Below are positions 1 to 5,746 of a DNA stretch of 8,107 bases, piece by piece (position 1 is the first letter of the stretch; every line of letters starts with the position of its first letter). The DNA comes from Bordetella parapertussis. Its GTDB lineage: Bacteria; Pseudomonadota; Gammaproteobacteria; Burkholderiales; Burkholderiaceae_C. The position numbers and the translations under genes are program-made. The DNA lies in contig CAMCWS010000088.1 in NCBI GenBank assembly GCA_945882755.1, forward strand, positions 1-8,107, in the 5' to 3' direction. The notes below the pieces were generated by a model. That model had not been told where the DNA came from, did no database searches, and was given only the letters and a program-made list of their open reading frames with translations.

Positions 1-22
1 CATAGACAGACTTTCTACTACG

Positions 23-1291
23 ATGGCATTGATCGTTCATAAATACGGCGGCACCTCCATGGGCTCGACCGAACGCATACGCAATGTGGCCAAACGCGTG
101 GCCAAATGGGCCAGAGCGGGACACCAAATGGTGGTGGTTCCTTCTGCCATGAGTGGCGAGACCAACCGTTTGTTGGGTCTGGCCAAAGAATTGGCACCTA
201 GTGGCAACCCGACAGATTACTTCAGAGAACTCGACGCTTTGGCAGCAACAGGTGAGCAAGCCTCGTCCGCTTTACTGGCCATTGCTTTGCAGGCGGAGGG
301 TATGCCGTCCGTCAGCTATGCCGGTTGGCAAGTGCCTATTCGTACCGACAGTGCTTTCACCAAAGCGCGTATAGCGTCTATTGACGATGCACGTGTAAGA
401 GCAGATTTGAATGCGGGCAAGGTGGTCATCATCACTGGCTTTCAAGGGGTTGACCCCGAAGGCCACATCACCACCTTGGGCCGAGGCGGCTCAGACACCT
501 CGGCTGTGGCGGTGGCTGCAGCCATGAAGGCAGCCGAGTGTTTGATCTATACCGATGTGGATGGCGTGTACACCACCGACCCTCGCGTCGTGCCCGAAGC
601 GCGTCGTTTGCACACGGTCAGCTTTGAAGAGATGCTTGAGATGGCGTCGCTTGGCAGCAAGGTTCTGCAAATCCGTTCCGTGGAGTTTGCGGGCAAATAC
701 AAAGTGCCCCTTCGGGTACTGTCAAGTTTCACGCCATGGGATATCGATATCCATGAGGAAGCCAAGTCTGGCACTTTGATTACTTTTGAGGAAGACGAAC
801 AAATGGAACAAGCCATCGTATCGGGCATTGCCTTCACCCGTGATGAAGCCAAAATTTCCATCATCGGCGTGCCTGACAAACCCGGCATCGCTTACAAAAT
901 TTTGGGCGCAGTCGCGCAAGCCAATATCGAAGTCGACATGATCATTCAAAACATCAGCAAAGGTGGCTTGACGGACTTCAGCTTTACCGTCAACCGCAAC
1001 GACCATGCCCGCGCCATGGAGTTGCTCAAAACTCAGGTGATGGCTGACTTAGGTGCGCCTGAGGTCATTGGCGACGCCAAGATTTGCAAGGTCTCCATTG
1101 TGGGCATCGGTATGCGCAGCCATGTAGGCGTTGCCAGCCGCATGTTTGAATCCTTGAGCGCCGAGGGCATCAATATTCAGATGATTTCCACCAGCGAAAT
1201 CAAAACTTCCGTGGTAATTGACGAGAAATACCTGGAGCTGGCAGTGCGTGCCTTGCACAAAGCCTTTGACTTAGAACAGAATCAGGCATAA
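23..1291 (+). CDS. lysC: Aspartate kinase (aspartokinase), lysine/threonine/methionine pathway
   Basis: This cytosolic enzyme phosphorylates L-aspartate with ATP to give 4-phospho-L-aspartate, the first committed step toward lysine (and diaminopimelate), threonine and methionine. The 422-residue product has the normal length of a monofunctional class. The amino-acid kinase domain spans about residues 2-245: KYGGTS at 7-12 is the N-terminal phosphate/aspartate-binding motif, LGRGGSDTS at 152-160 is the substrate loop, and YTDVDGVYTTDPR at 176-188 is the nucleotide-binding signature. Two ACT domains follow (about 265-345 and 352-420), with STSEIKTSVVI near 390-399. In this family the ACT domains bind lysine and/or threonine for feedback inhibition. 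The start at 23 is supported because the kinase motif begins six residues later, although the 22 bases before it show no clear Shine-Dalgarno. A tRNA gene begins 11 bp after the stop codon. The identification is secure; which amino acid inhibits it cannot be read from the sequence. Confidence 0.97.
   Translation: MALIVHKYGGTSMGSTERIRNVAKRVAKWARAGHQMVVVPSAMSGETNRLLGLAKELAPSGNPTDYFRELDALAATGEQASSALLAIALQAEGMPSVSYAGWQVPIRTDSAFTKARIASIDDARVRADLNAGKVVIITGFQGVDPEGHITTLGRGGSDTSAVAVAAAMKAAECLIYTDVDGVYTTDPRVVPEARRLHTVSFEEMLEMASLGSKVLQIRSVEFAGKYKVPLRVLSSFTPWDIDIHEEAKSGTLITFEEDEQMEQAIVSGIAFTRDEAKISIIGVPDKPGIAYKILGAVAQANIEVDMIIQNISKGGLTDFSFTVNRNDHARAMELLKTQVMADLGAPEVIGDAKICKVSIVGIGMRSHVGVASRMFESLSAEGINIQMISTSEIKTSVVIDEKYLELAVRALHKAFDLEQNQA
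803..1291 (+). CDS. lysC: Possible in-frame internal start of lysC: aspartokinase beta (ACT-only) subunit
   Basis: Met261 of aspartokinase is encoded by an ATG at 803. It is preceded by GAGGAAG at 788-794, a good Shine-Dalgarno match 8 bases upstream, whereas the full-length start lacks one. Translation from here would give a 162-residue protein holding just the two ACT domains, starting MEQAIVSGIAF. In Corynebacterium glutamicum and Bacillus subtilis the same type of lysC gene makes an alpha2beta2 enzyme, with beta starting in frame at the equivalent junction between the kinase and ACT domains. From memory, the Corynebacterium beta subunit also begins with a similar Met-Glu-x-Ala sequence. 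The position and ribosome-binding site are seen in the sequence; use of this start in this organism is an inference. The methionine may simply be a conserved internal residue. Confidence 0.42.
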   Translation: MEQAIVSGIAFTRDEAKISIIGVPDKPGIAYKILGAVAQANIEVDMIIQNISKGGLTDFSFTVNRNDHARAMELLKTQVMADLGAPEVIGDAKICKVSIVGIGMRSHVGVASRMFESLSAEGINIQMISTSEIKTSVVIDEKYLELAVRALHKAFDLEQNQA

Positions 1292-1292
1292 T
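1266..1292 (+). promoter_or_regulatory. Candidate promoter of tRNA-Ser inside the 3' end of lysC
   Basis: TTGACT at 1266-1271 matches the -35 consensus at five of six positions, and CATAAT at 1287-1292 matches the -10 consensus at five of six. They are separated by 15 bp, shorter than the ideal 17. Transcription would begin near 1299-1300, about three bases before the mature tRNA 5' end, which is a sensible place for a tRNA promoter. The -10 element overlaps the lysC stop codon. The alternative is that the tRNA is processed out of the lysC transcript. Confidence 0.45.
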
Positions 1293-1302
1293 TAAATCAG
1301 CT

Positions 1303-1395
1303 GGAAACGTGACCGAGTGGCCGAAGGTGCTCCCCTGCTAAGGGAGTATGGGGTGTAGAGCCTCATCGAGGGTTCGAATCCCTCCGTTTCCGCCA
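1303..1395 (+). tRNA. tRNA-Ser (anticodon GCU)
   Basis: This is a complete class II tRNA. The 7-bp acceptor stem pairs GGAAACG (1303-1309) with CGTTTCC (1385-1391), followed by discriminator G1392 and an encoded CCA at 1393-1395. The anticodon stem is CTCCC (1330-1334) with GGGAG (1342-1346). It encloses loop CTGCTAA, with anticodon GCT at 1337-1339 reading the serine codons AGC and AGU. A long variable arm (1347-1367), typical of serine tRNAs, is followed by a 5-bp T stem (1368-1372 with 1380-1384) and loop TTCGAAT. The discriminator G and long variable arm are the known seryl-tRNA synthetase identity elements. No convincing terminator follows; the 60 bases to the next gene (1396-1455) contain no strong hairpin. 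Confidence 0.97.
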
Positions 1396-1455
1396 GCTAA
1401 CCAACAAATACCCCCTCTTTATCCATTAACGTCGGCAACTTAAACTATTGCGCTT

Positions 1456-2418
1456 ATGCGCGTACTTTTATTCGGTGCCACCGGCACCATAGGCCAAGCC
1501 ACCTGTAAAGCCTTGCTCCATGCTGGCTACGAGGTGGTTTGCTTTGTGCGCCAACCATCCCAAACCCAAACCCATGCGTTGCTTGCAGGTGCGCAGCTTC
1601 GCTTTGGCGATGTGCAGTCGATTGAATCCGTCAAAAACCATGGCCTCAAGGGAGAGCATTTTGACGCCATCGTTTCCTGCATGGCTTCACGCACTGGTGC
1701 GCCCAAAGATGCTTGGGCGATTGACTACCAAGCCCATTCACAGTTACTTCAAATCGCCAAAGAGGTAGGCATTAAGCAGTTTGTTTTGCTATCGGCGATA
1801 TGTGTGCAAAAACCTTTGTTAGCTTTTCAACAAGCGAAGCTGGCTTTTGAAAAGGAGTTGTGCGAGTCTGGGTTGGTGTATTCGATTGTTCGCCCCACAG
1901 CTTTTTTCAAGTCGCTGTCTGGACAAATCAAAAGACTGCAACAGAACAAGCCGTTCTTGCTGTTTGCAGATGGACAGCTGACCGCTTGCAAACCGATCAG
2001 CGACCACGATCTGGGCATGTTCATTGCCGAGTGTCTCAGCGACCCTGCCAAGCACAATCGAATCTTGCCCATCGGTGGACCTGGCGACGCCATCACACCT
2101 TTGCAGCAGGGTGAGTATTTGTTCAAAGCCATGGGGAAACTGCCCAAATACAAACAGGTGCCTGTGGCGCTGTTGGACGTCATCATCCAAGTATTAAGAG
2201 TGTTGGGATGGTTTGTGCCAAGCTTAGCGGCCAAGGCCGAACTCGCTCGCATTGGTCGCTATTACGCCACCGAATCCATGCTGGTGTGGGATGCGCAAAC
2301 CCAGCAGTACGATGCGCTGGCCACGCCTTCGTTCGGCACACAAACCTTGTTTGCGCATTACGACCAATTGCTCACCGGTCAAGCAAATGTGCAATTGGGT
2401 GAACACTCGGTGTTTTGA
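1456..2418 (+). CDS. bciA: 3,8-divinyl (proto)chlorophyllide a 8-vinyl reductase, BciA/DVR type
   Basis: BciA/DVR enzymes use NADPH to reduce the C8 vinyl group of divinyl (proto)chlorophyllide to ethyl during chlorophyll and bacteriochlorophyll synthesis. The 320-residue product is an atypical short-chain dehydrogenase. GATGTIGQ at 7-14 is the Rossmann dinucleotide loop, and VRQPS near 31-35 could contact the NADP phosphate. Several stretches match plant DVR as I remember it: SCMASRTG (74-81), FVLLSAICVQKPLL (109-122), YSIVRPTAFFKSL (142-154), ACKPISDHDL (167-176), LPIGGPG (204-210) and IGRYYATESML (266-276). This goes well beyond generic NAD-dependent epimerase similarity. The ATG at 1456 sits directly before beta strand 1, so the start is firm; no Shine-Dalgarno is evident and the leader may be short. 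No TGT-N12-ACA (PpsR/CrtJ-type) site is present in 1396-1455. The stop overlaps the next start by one base. The main alternative is a DVR-like reductase with another substrate. Confidence 0.87.
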   Translation: MRVLLFGATGTIGQATCKALLHAGYEVVCFVRQPSQTQTHALLAGAQLRFGDVQSIESVKNHGLKGEHFDAIVSCMASRTGAPKDAWAIDYQAHSQLLQIAKEVGIKQFVLLSAICVQKPLLAFQQAKLAFEKELCESGLVYSIVRPTAFFKSLSGQIKRLQQNKPFLLFADGQLTACKPISDHDLGMFIAECLSDPAKHNRILPIGGPGDAITPLQQGEYLFKAMGKLPKYKQVPVALLDVIIQVLRVLGWFVPSLAAKAELARIGRYYATESMLVWDAQTQQYDALATPSFGTQTLFAHYDQLLTGQANVQLGEHSVF

Positions 2419-3302
2419 TGACTGAATTTGACACATCATTTTTAAACGGTTGGGTTGGCAAACAAGAAACCCGCGAAGACACCATCACTGCTGCACCGGT
2501 GCGGTCAATGTCAGCGCTGCTTGACCGAGACAACGCTTTGCAAGAAGGTGACCCCTTGCCCCCTTTATGGCATTGGCTGTATTTTTTGCCCGCTGCCAAG
2601 CAGTCGGAACTGGGCGAGGATGGACATCCCAAGCGTGGCGGGTTTTTACCCCCAGTGCCCCTGCCAAGACGCATGTGGGCAGGAGGAAGTCTCGACTTCA
2701 TAGCACCTGTTCACCTAGGCGAAACCCTCGCGCGTACCTCGACGATTCAATCTGTCACGCCCAAAAAAGGACGAGGTGGAGACTTGGTCTTTGTGTGTGT
2801 AGAGCATCAGTACCACGGCGCACAAGGCCTGTGTTTGCGAGAGACGCACGATATTGTTTACCGAGACCGTGCTGCACCCACTGACAAACCTTTGCCGCCT
2901 GTTGCAGCACACACCATGGCTGAGTCGTGTCATGGCGCTGCACAAGTGTGGAGTCGCGACGCTGTGCCCGACGATGTCTTGTTGTTTCGCTATTCGGCAT
3001 TAACCTTCAATGCACACCGCATTCATTACGACCGCAAATACGCCAGTGAGGTCGAAGGCTATCCTGGCTTGGTGGTCCATGGGCCTTTGATCGCCACCTT
3101 GTTATTGGATTTGCTGGGCCAGCATACCGACAAAGCCATCAAACGCTTTTCATTCAAAGCGGTGCGGCCCATCTTTGAGTGTGCAGACCAACGGCGTATG
3201 CGTGTGAATGCCCAAATGCATTCGGATGGCATTCGTTGTCGCTTGTGGGCTCAGGACCACCAAGATTGGCTGACAATGCAAGCTGATGCTGAATTGAAAT
3301 AA
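2418..3302 (+). CDS. MaoC/HTD2-like double-hotdog acyl-CoA hydratase (mesaconyl-C4-CoA / itaconyl-CoA hydratase-like)
   Basis: This is a predicted cytosolic hydratase or dehydratase acting on an enoyl-CoA. The 294-residue protein has two hotdog halves. The N-terminal, substrate-holding half (about 5-150) includes LPPLWHWLYFLP (47-58) and the proline-rich FLPPVPLPRRMWAGG segment (76-90) typical of the FAS1-dehydratase-like family. The C-terminal catalytic half (about 170-290) has FRYSALTFNAHRIHYD at 190-205; its Asn198 and His203 form the active-site Asn/His pattern of MaoC-type hydratases in the HTD2 subgroup. Known relatives include mesaconyl-C4-CoA hydratase of the 3-hydroxypropionate bicycle and itaconyl-CoA hydratase of itaconate breakdown, so a branched C5-dicarboxylyl-CoA is one possible substrate. 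The ATG at 2418 shares its A with the preceding TGA, which suggests translational coupling; a TTG one codon upstream is less likely. The acyl-CoA dehydrogenase follows after 5 bp. No CoA-transferase or CoA-lyase partner is present here, so the exact substrate remains open. Confidence 0.82.
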   Translation: MTEFDTSFLNGWVGKQETREDTITAAPVRSMSALLDRDNALQEGDPLPPLWHWLYFLPAAKQSELGEDGHPKRGGFLPPVPLPRRMWAGGSLDFIAPVHLGETLARTSTIQSVTPKKGRGGDLVFVCVEHQYHGAQGLCLRETHDIVYRDRAAPTDKPLPPVAAHTMAESCHGAAQVWSRDAVPDDVLLFRYSALTFNAHRIHYDRKYASEVEGYPGLVVHGPLIATLLLDLLGQHTDKAIKRFSFKAVRPIFECADQRRMRVNAQMHSDGIRCRLWAQDHQDWLTMQADAELK

Positions 3303-3307
3303 CACAG

Positions 3308-4477
3308 ATGACCACTGAACTACCACCAGTTGACGAATACCAAGAATTGCGCGACGCCATCAGAGCCTTGTGCGCTGGTTTTGATGCAAGTTACTGGCAA
3401 AACATCGACGAACAACGCGCCTATCCTGAAGCCTTTGTGCAAGCCTTGACTTCTGCTGGATGGTTAGCTGCGTTGATCCCTACCGAGTACGGCGGCTCTG
3501 GTCTGGGTTTGGCGCAGGCGTCTGTCATCATGGAAGAAATCAATGTCAGCGGGGGCAACGCTGGTTCATGCCATGGTCAGATGTACAACATGGGCACCTT
3601 GCTGCGCCATGGCTCTGCGCAGCAAAAAGCCCATTACCTCCCCAAAATAGCAACCGGTGAATGGCGACTGCAGTCCATGGCCGTGACCGAACCCACCACC
3701 GGCACCGACACCACCCAACTCAAAACCACGGCTGTCAAACGCGGCGACCGCTACCTCATCAATGGCCAAAAAGTATGGATTTCACGACTGCAGCATTCGG
3801 ACCTGATGATTTTGTTGGCACGCACCACGCCCTTAGACCAAGTCAAACGCAAAAGCGAAGGCATGTCCATCTTTATCGTGGATGTGAACATGGCTTTAAA
3901 GCATGGCATGACCATCAAGCCGATTCGCAATATGGTCAACCACGAAACCAATGAAGTCTTTTTCGATCAACTGGAAATTCCGGCTGACAACTTGATCGGC
4001 GAGGAAGGCAAAGGTTTTTCCTACATTCTGGACGGATTGAATGCCGAGCGCATATTGATTGCCGCCGAGTGCATTGGGGACGCCTATTGGTTCATTGACC
4101 GCTCTCGCCGCTATGCCAACGACAGGGTGGTGTTTGGCCGACCCATTGGTCAAAACCAAGGCGTTCAATTTCCGATTGCTGACGCTTACATGGAAACCGA
4201 AGCGGCTAATCTGATGCGCTGGAAGGCTTGCGAACTGTTTGATGCAGCAAAGCCCTGTGGCGCTCAAGCCAATATGGCGAAATATTTGGCCGCCAAAGCC
4301 TCATGGGAAGCTGCCAATGTGTGTTTGCAAACCCATGGCGGTTTTGGCTTTGCCAGCGAATACGATGTCGAGCGAAAATTTCGCGAAACCCGTTTGTACC
4401 AAGTCGCACCCATCTCTACCAATTTGATCTATGCCTATATGGCTGAGCATGTGCTGGGCTTGCCACGCTCTTTTTAG
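3308..4477 (+). CDS. Acyl-CoA dehydrogenase family protein (FAD-dependent)
   Basis: This FAD enzyme is predicted to oxidise an acyl-CoA to its 2,3-enoyl-CoA and pass electrons to electron-transfer flavoprotein. At 389 residues it has the standard family length. The N-terminal helical domain (about 9-120) contains IPTEYGGSGLGL (57-68). The middle beta domain starts with AVTEPTTGTD (125-134), the FAD/substrate-binding motif, and continues through INGQKVWIS (151-159). The C-terminal helical domain has RVVFGRPIGQNQGVQFPIAD (273-292) and QTHGGFGFASEYDVER (341-356). The usual catalytic Glu near the C terminus (YEGTSQI in medium-chain enzymes) is missing: the site reads LYQVAPIST (363-371). A Glu is present at 247 in LDGLNAERILIA, where isovaleryl-CoA and long-chain dehydrogenases carry theirs. 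The start lies 5 bp after the hydratase stop, so the two are probably co-transcribed and could act in sequence (dehydrogenation, then hydration). The substrate cannot be assigned. Confidence 0.9.
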   Translation: MTTELPPVDEYQELRDAIRALCAGFDASYWQNIDEQRAYPEAFVQALTSAGWLAALIPTEYGGSGLGLAQASVIMEEINVSGGNAGSCHGQMYNMGTLLRHGSAQQKAHYLPKIATGEWRLQSMAVTEPTTGTDTTQLKTTAVKRGDRYLINGQKVWISRLQHSDLMILLARTTPLDQVKRKSEGMSIFIVDVNMALKHGMTIKPIRNMVNHETNEVFFDQLEIPADNLIGEEGKGFSYILDGLNAERILIAAECIGDAYWFIDRSRRYANDRVVFGRPIGQNQGVQFPIADAYMETEAANLMRWKACELFDAAKPCGAQANMAKYLAAKASWEAANVCLQTHGGFGFASEYDVERKFRETRLYQVAPISTNLIYAYMAEHVLGLPRSF

Positions 4478-4478
4478 T

Positions 4479-5639
4479 TCAGCTGTATTTTTTACCGTTC
4501 AAAAAGACGCTGATAAAGCTTCTTCGGACAAACGCTTGGTAACTGGCCACACACACCAAGGTGGTAAACACCACATTGACCAGTATTTTGAAGACAGGTG
4601 CTGCATCCCAGTGGTAAAGCACAGCACCCACCAACAATGTGATGGGGAAATGCACCAAATAAACCCAGTACGAACTTTGCGAAAGGTAGCGAAAAAAAGG
4701 TATTTCCCGATCGAACAGGTAGGTAAACCAGCCAAGCCAAGCCCAACACATGCACCAAGAACTCAGGTTGTAAAAAAAAGCCAACCATACATTAGCGTAA
4801 GCAATGGCTTCAGGGTGTTGGCTATGGGTATGGGCCAAGCCCAAATACGTTATGAAACACAGCAAGGCCAACAAGCCAGTGCTATGCCGTCGTTGAACAA
4901 ACAGGGCAAACGCTTTTTCGCGGTGAACATACAGCGCCATCCCCCAGAAAAAATACAGGCCGTAATGCAGCCATTGTGCAAGCGGCGGTAAAAACGAGGT
5001 GTTTGTCTCTAACACCCCCATGAAATAGGTGGCGTCCGTTAGCACCAAGGGTACAGCCAACAACAGTGGTGCATAAGCTTTGGTCACCAGTGTTTCAAGC
5101 AAGCGCTTGACCCAGTTCAAGCGTTTGCCATCAAGCGACTGCACCACTTTAAGTACACCTGCACCCAGCAGACACAACCAAGCCAACATCCATAAAAACC
5201 ACATATGGATAGCTTCAATGCCCAGCGGCTTGTTAGGGGTGGAGGCGTTATGGAGAAATTCAAAATCAATACCCCACCCACCATGACTCATACGGAAAAG
5301 ATAGGCCACATAAATGCAAACCGTAGGCGGAAAAATCAGCAACCAAAAAACTGCAAAGGGCAGGGCAATACGTTGTAAGCGATTGCGCAACATATTGGAC
5401 AAACCGCGTTGCTGCGTCAGAAACAAAACAAAAAATCCCGCTAAAACAAAAAAGACGGGCATTCGAAAGACGTGAATAAAACCCACCAGCACATCTGCCC
5501 CCAGCGAGGTTTGGGTGTCCCGCAAAGTCACGGGGGCGGTTGGGTAGGTCGCATGTAAAAGGCTGACATGGAACACGATACCCAGCCACATCATCACGCC
5601 GCGCAGGTTATCTAGTGCGTGAAGTCGAGGGGTGCTCAT
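4479..5639 (-). CDS. Acyltransferase family 3 integral membrane protein (OpgC-like)
   Basis: This 386-residue polytopic inner-membrane protein belongs to the acyltransferase-3 family, whose members transfer acetyl, succinyl or other acyl groups to sugars, glucans, lipopolysaccharide or small molecules. The N terminus has LDNLRG (9-14) and IVFHVS (21-26) with the conserved putative catalytic His24. FRMPVFFVLAGFF (58-70) is the family's second signature. SSYWVYLVHFPI (322-333), with His330, is the typical late motif. I count roughly ten hydrophobic segments, near residues 13-31, 48-75, 90-115, 143-165, 187-208, 220-238, 254-271, 281-308, 322-342 and 350-370. There is no cleavable signal peptide. 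The pattern resembles OpgC/MdoC, the osmoregulated periplasmic glucan succinyltransferase, but no opgG/opgH neighbours are visible, so the acceptor is unknown. It is divergent from the thiolase gene and its stop lies 1 bp from the opposing dehydrogenase stop. No clear Shine-Dalgarno precedes the ATG. Confidence 0.88.
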   Translation of the reverse strand: MSTPRLHALDNLRGVMMWLGIVFHVSLLHATYPTAPVTLRDTQTSLGADVLVGFIHVFRMPVFFVLAGFFVLFLTQQRGLSNMLRNRLQRIALPFAVFWLLIFPPTVCIYVAYLFRMSHGGWGIDFEFLHNASTPNKPLGIEAIHMWFLWMLAWLCLLGAGVLKVVQSLDGKRLNWVKRLLETLVTKAYAPLLLAVPLVLTDATYFMGVLETNTSFLPPLAQWLHYGLYFFWGMALYVHREKAFALFVQRRHSTGLLALLCFITYLGLAHTHSQHPEAIAYANVWLAFFYNLSSWCMCWAWLGWFTYLFDREIPFFRYLSQSSYWVYLVHFPITLLVGAVLYHWDAAPVFKILVNVVFTTLVCVASYQAFVRRSFISVFLNGKKYS

Positions 5640-5693
5640 GGCGGGGCGTCAGAATGAGATGCGGTATGAAGAGGGTGGTGTTCCGAGTAAATC

Positions 5694-5713
5694 TTTAGTT
5701 CATCTTAACTAAA
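5694..5713. promoter_or_regulatory. 20-bp perfect palindrome in the divergent promoter region (possible operator)
   Basis: TTTAGTT (5694-5700) is an exact inverted repeat of AACTAAA (5707-5713) around a 6-base centre. The element lies in the 107-bp gap (5640-5746) between the divergent acyltransferase and thiolase genes, 34 bp upstream of the thiolase start. The size and symmetry suit a dimeric repressor of the TetR or GntR kind, which often control beta-oxidation genes. A -10-like GATAAT on the minus strand (5718-5713) abuts it. I cannot assign a regulator, and the arms are AT-rich, so chance is possible. Confidence 0.45.
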
Positions 5714-5715
5714 TT

Positions 5716-5744
5716 ATCATCTCCAAACATACAAAGGAGATGAT
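5716..5744 (+). promoter_or_regulatory. Inverted repeat that can sequester the thiolase ribosome-binding site
   Basis: ATCATCTCC (5716-5724) is the exact reverse complement of GGAGATGAT (5736-5744), with an 11-base A-rich loop. If transcription starts upstream of 5716, the mRNA leader can fold so that the thiolase Shine-Dalgarno core GGAGA is fully paired, with the stem ending two bases before the AUG. This could be a translational switch (thermosensor-like or protein-bound). If transcription instead starts inside the element, for example from the -10-like TATCAT at 5715-5720, it would act only as a DNA operator. The repeat is seen directly; its function is inferred. Confidence 0.5.
5733..5740 (+). 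promoter_or_regulatory. Strong Shine-Dalgarno of the thiolase gene
   Basis: AAAGGAGA lies 6 bases before the ATG at 5747 and is the best ribosome-binding site in the window. It fixes this start. Most of it lies in the right arm and adjoining loop of the inverted repeat at 5716-5744. Confidence 0.85.
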
Positions 5745-5746
5745 TC

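Noticed and set aside
1396..1455. Search for a PpsR/CrtJ operator (TGT-N12-ACA) upstream of bciA
   Set aside because: There is no TGT in this intergenic stretch, so no such site is present.
2415..2417. TTG as the start of the MaoC-like hydratase
   Set aside because: The adjacent ATG at 2418 forms the common TGATG stop-start overlap and needs no alternative start codon.
4465..4510. Possible bidirectional terminator: TCTTTTT (4469-4475) pairing with AAAAAGA (4501-4507)
   Set aside because: The stem is almost all A-T with a 25-base loop, and the T and A runs form the stem instead of flanking a GC-rich hairpin.
4431..4991. 186-codon plus-strand open frame opposite the acyltransferase gene
   Set aside because: It overlaps the dehydrogenase end and is entirely antisense to a well-supported membrane acyltransferase; its translation shows no recognisable domain.
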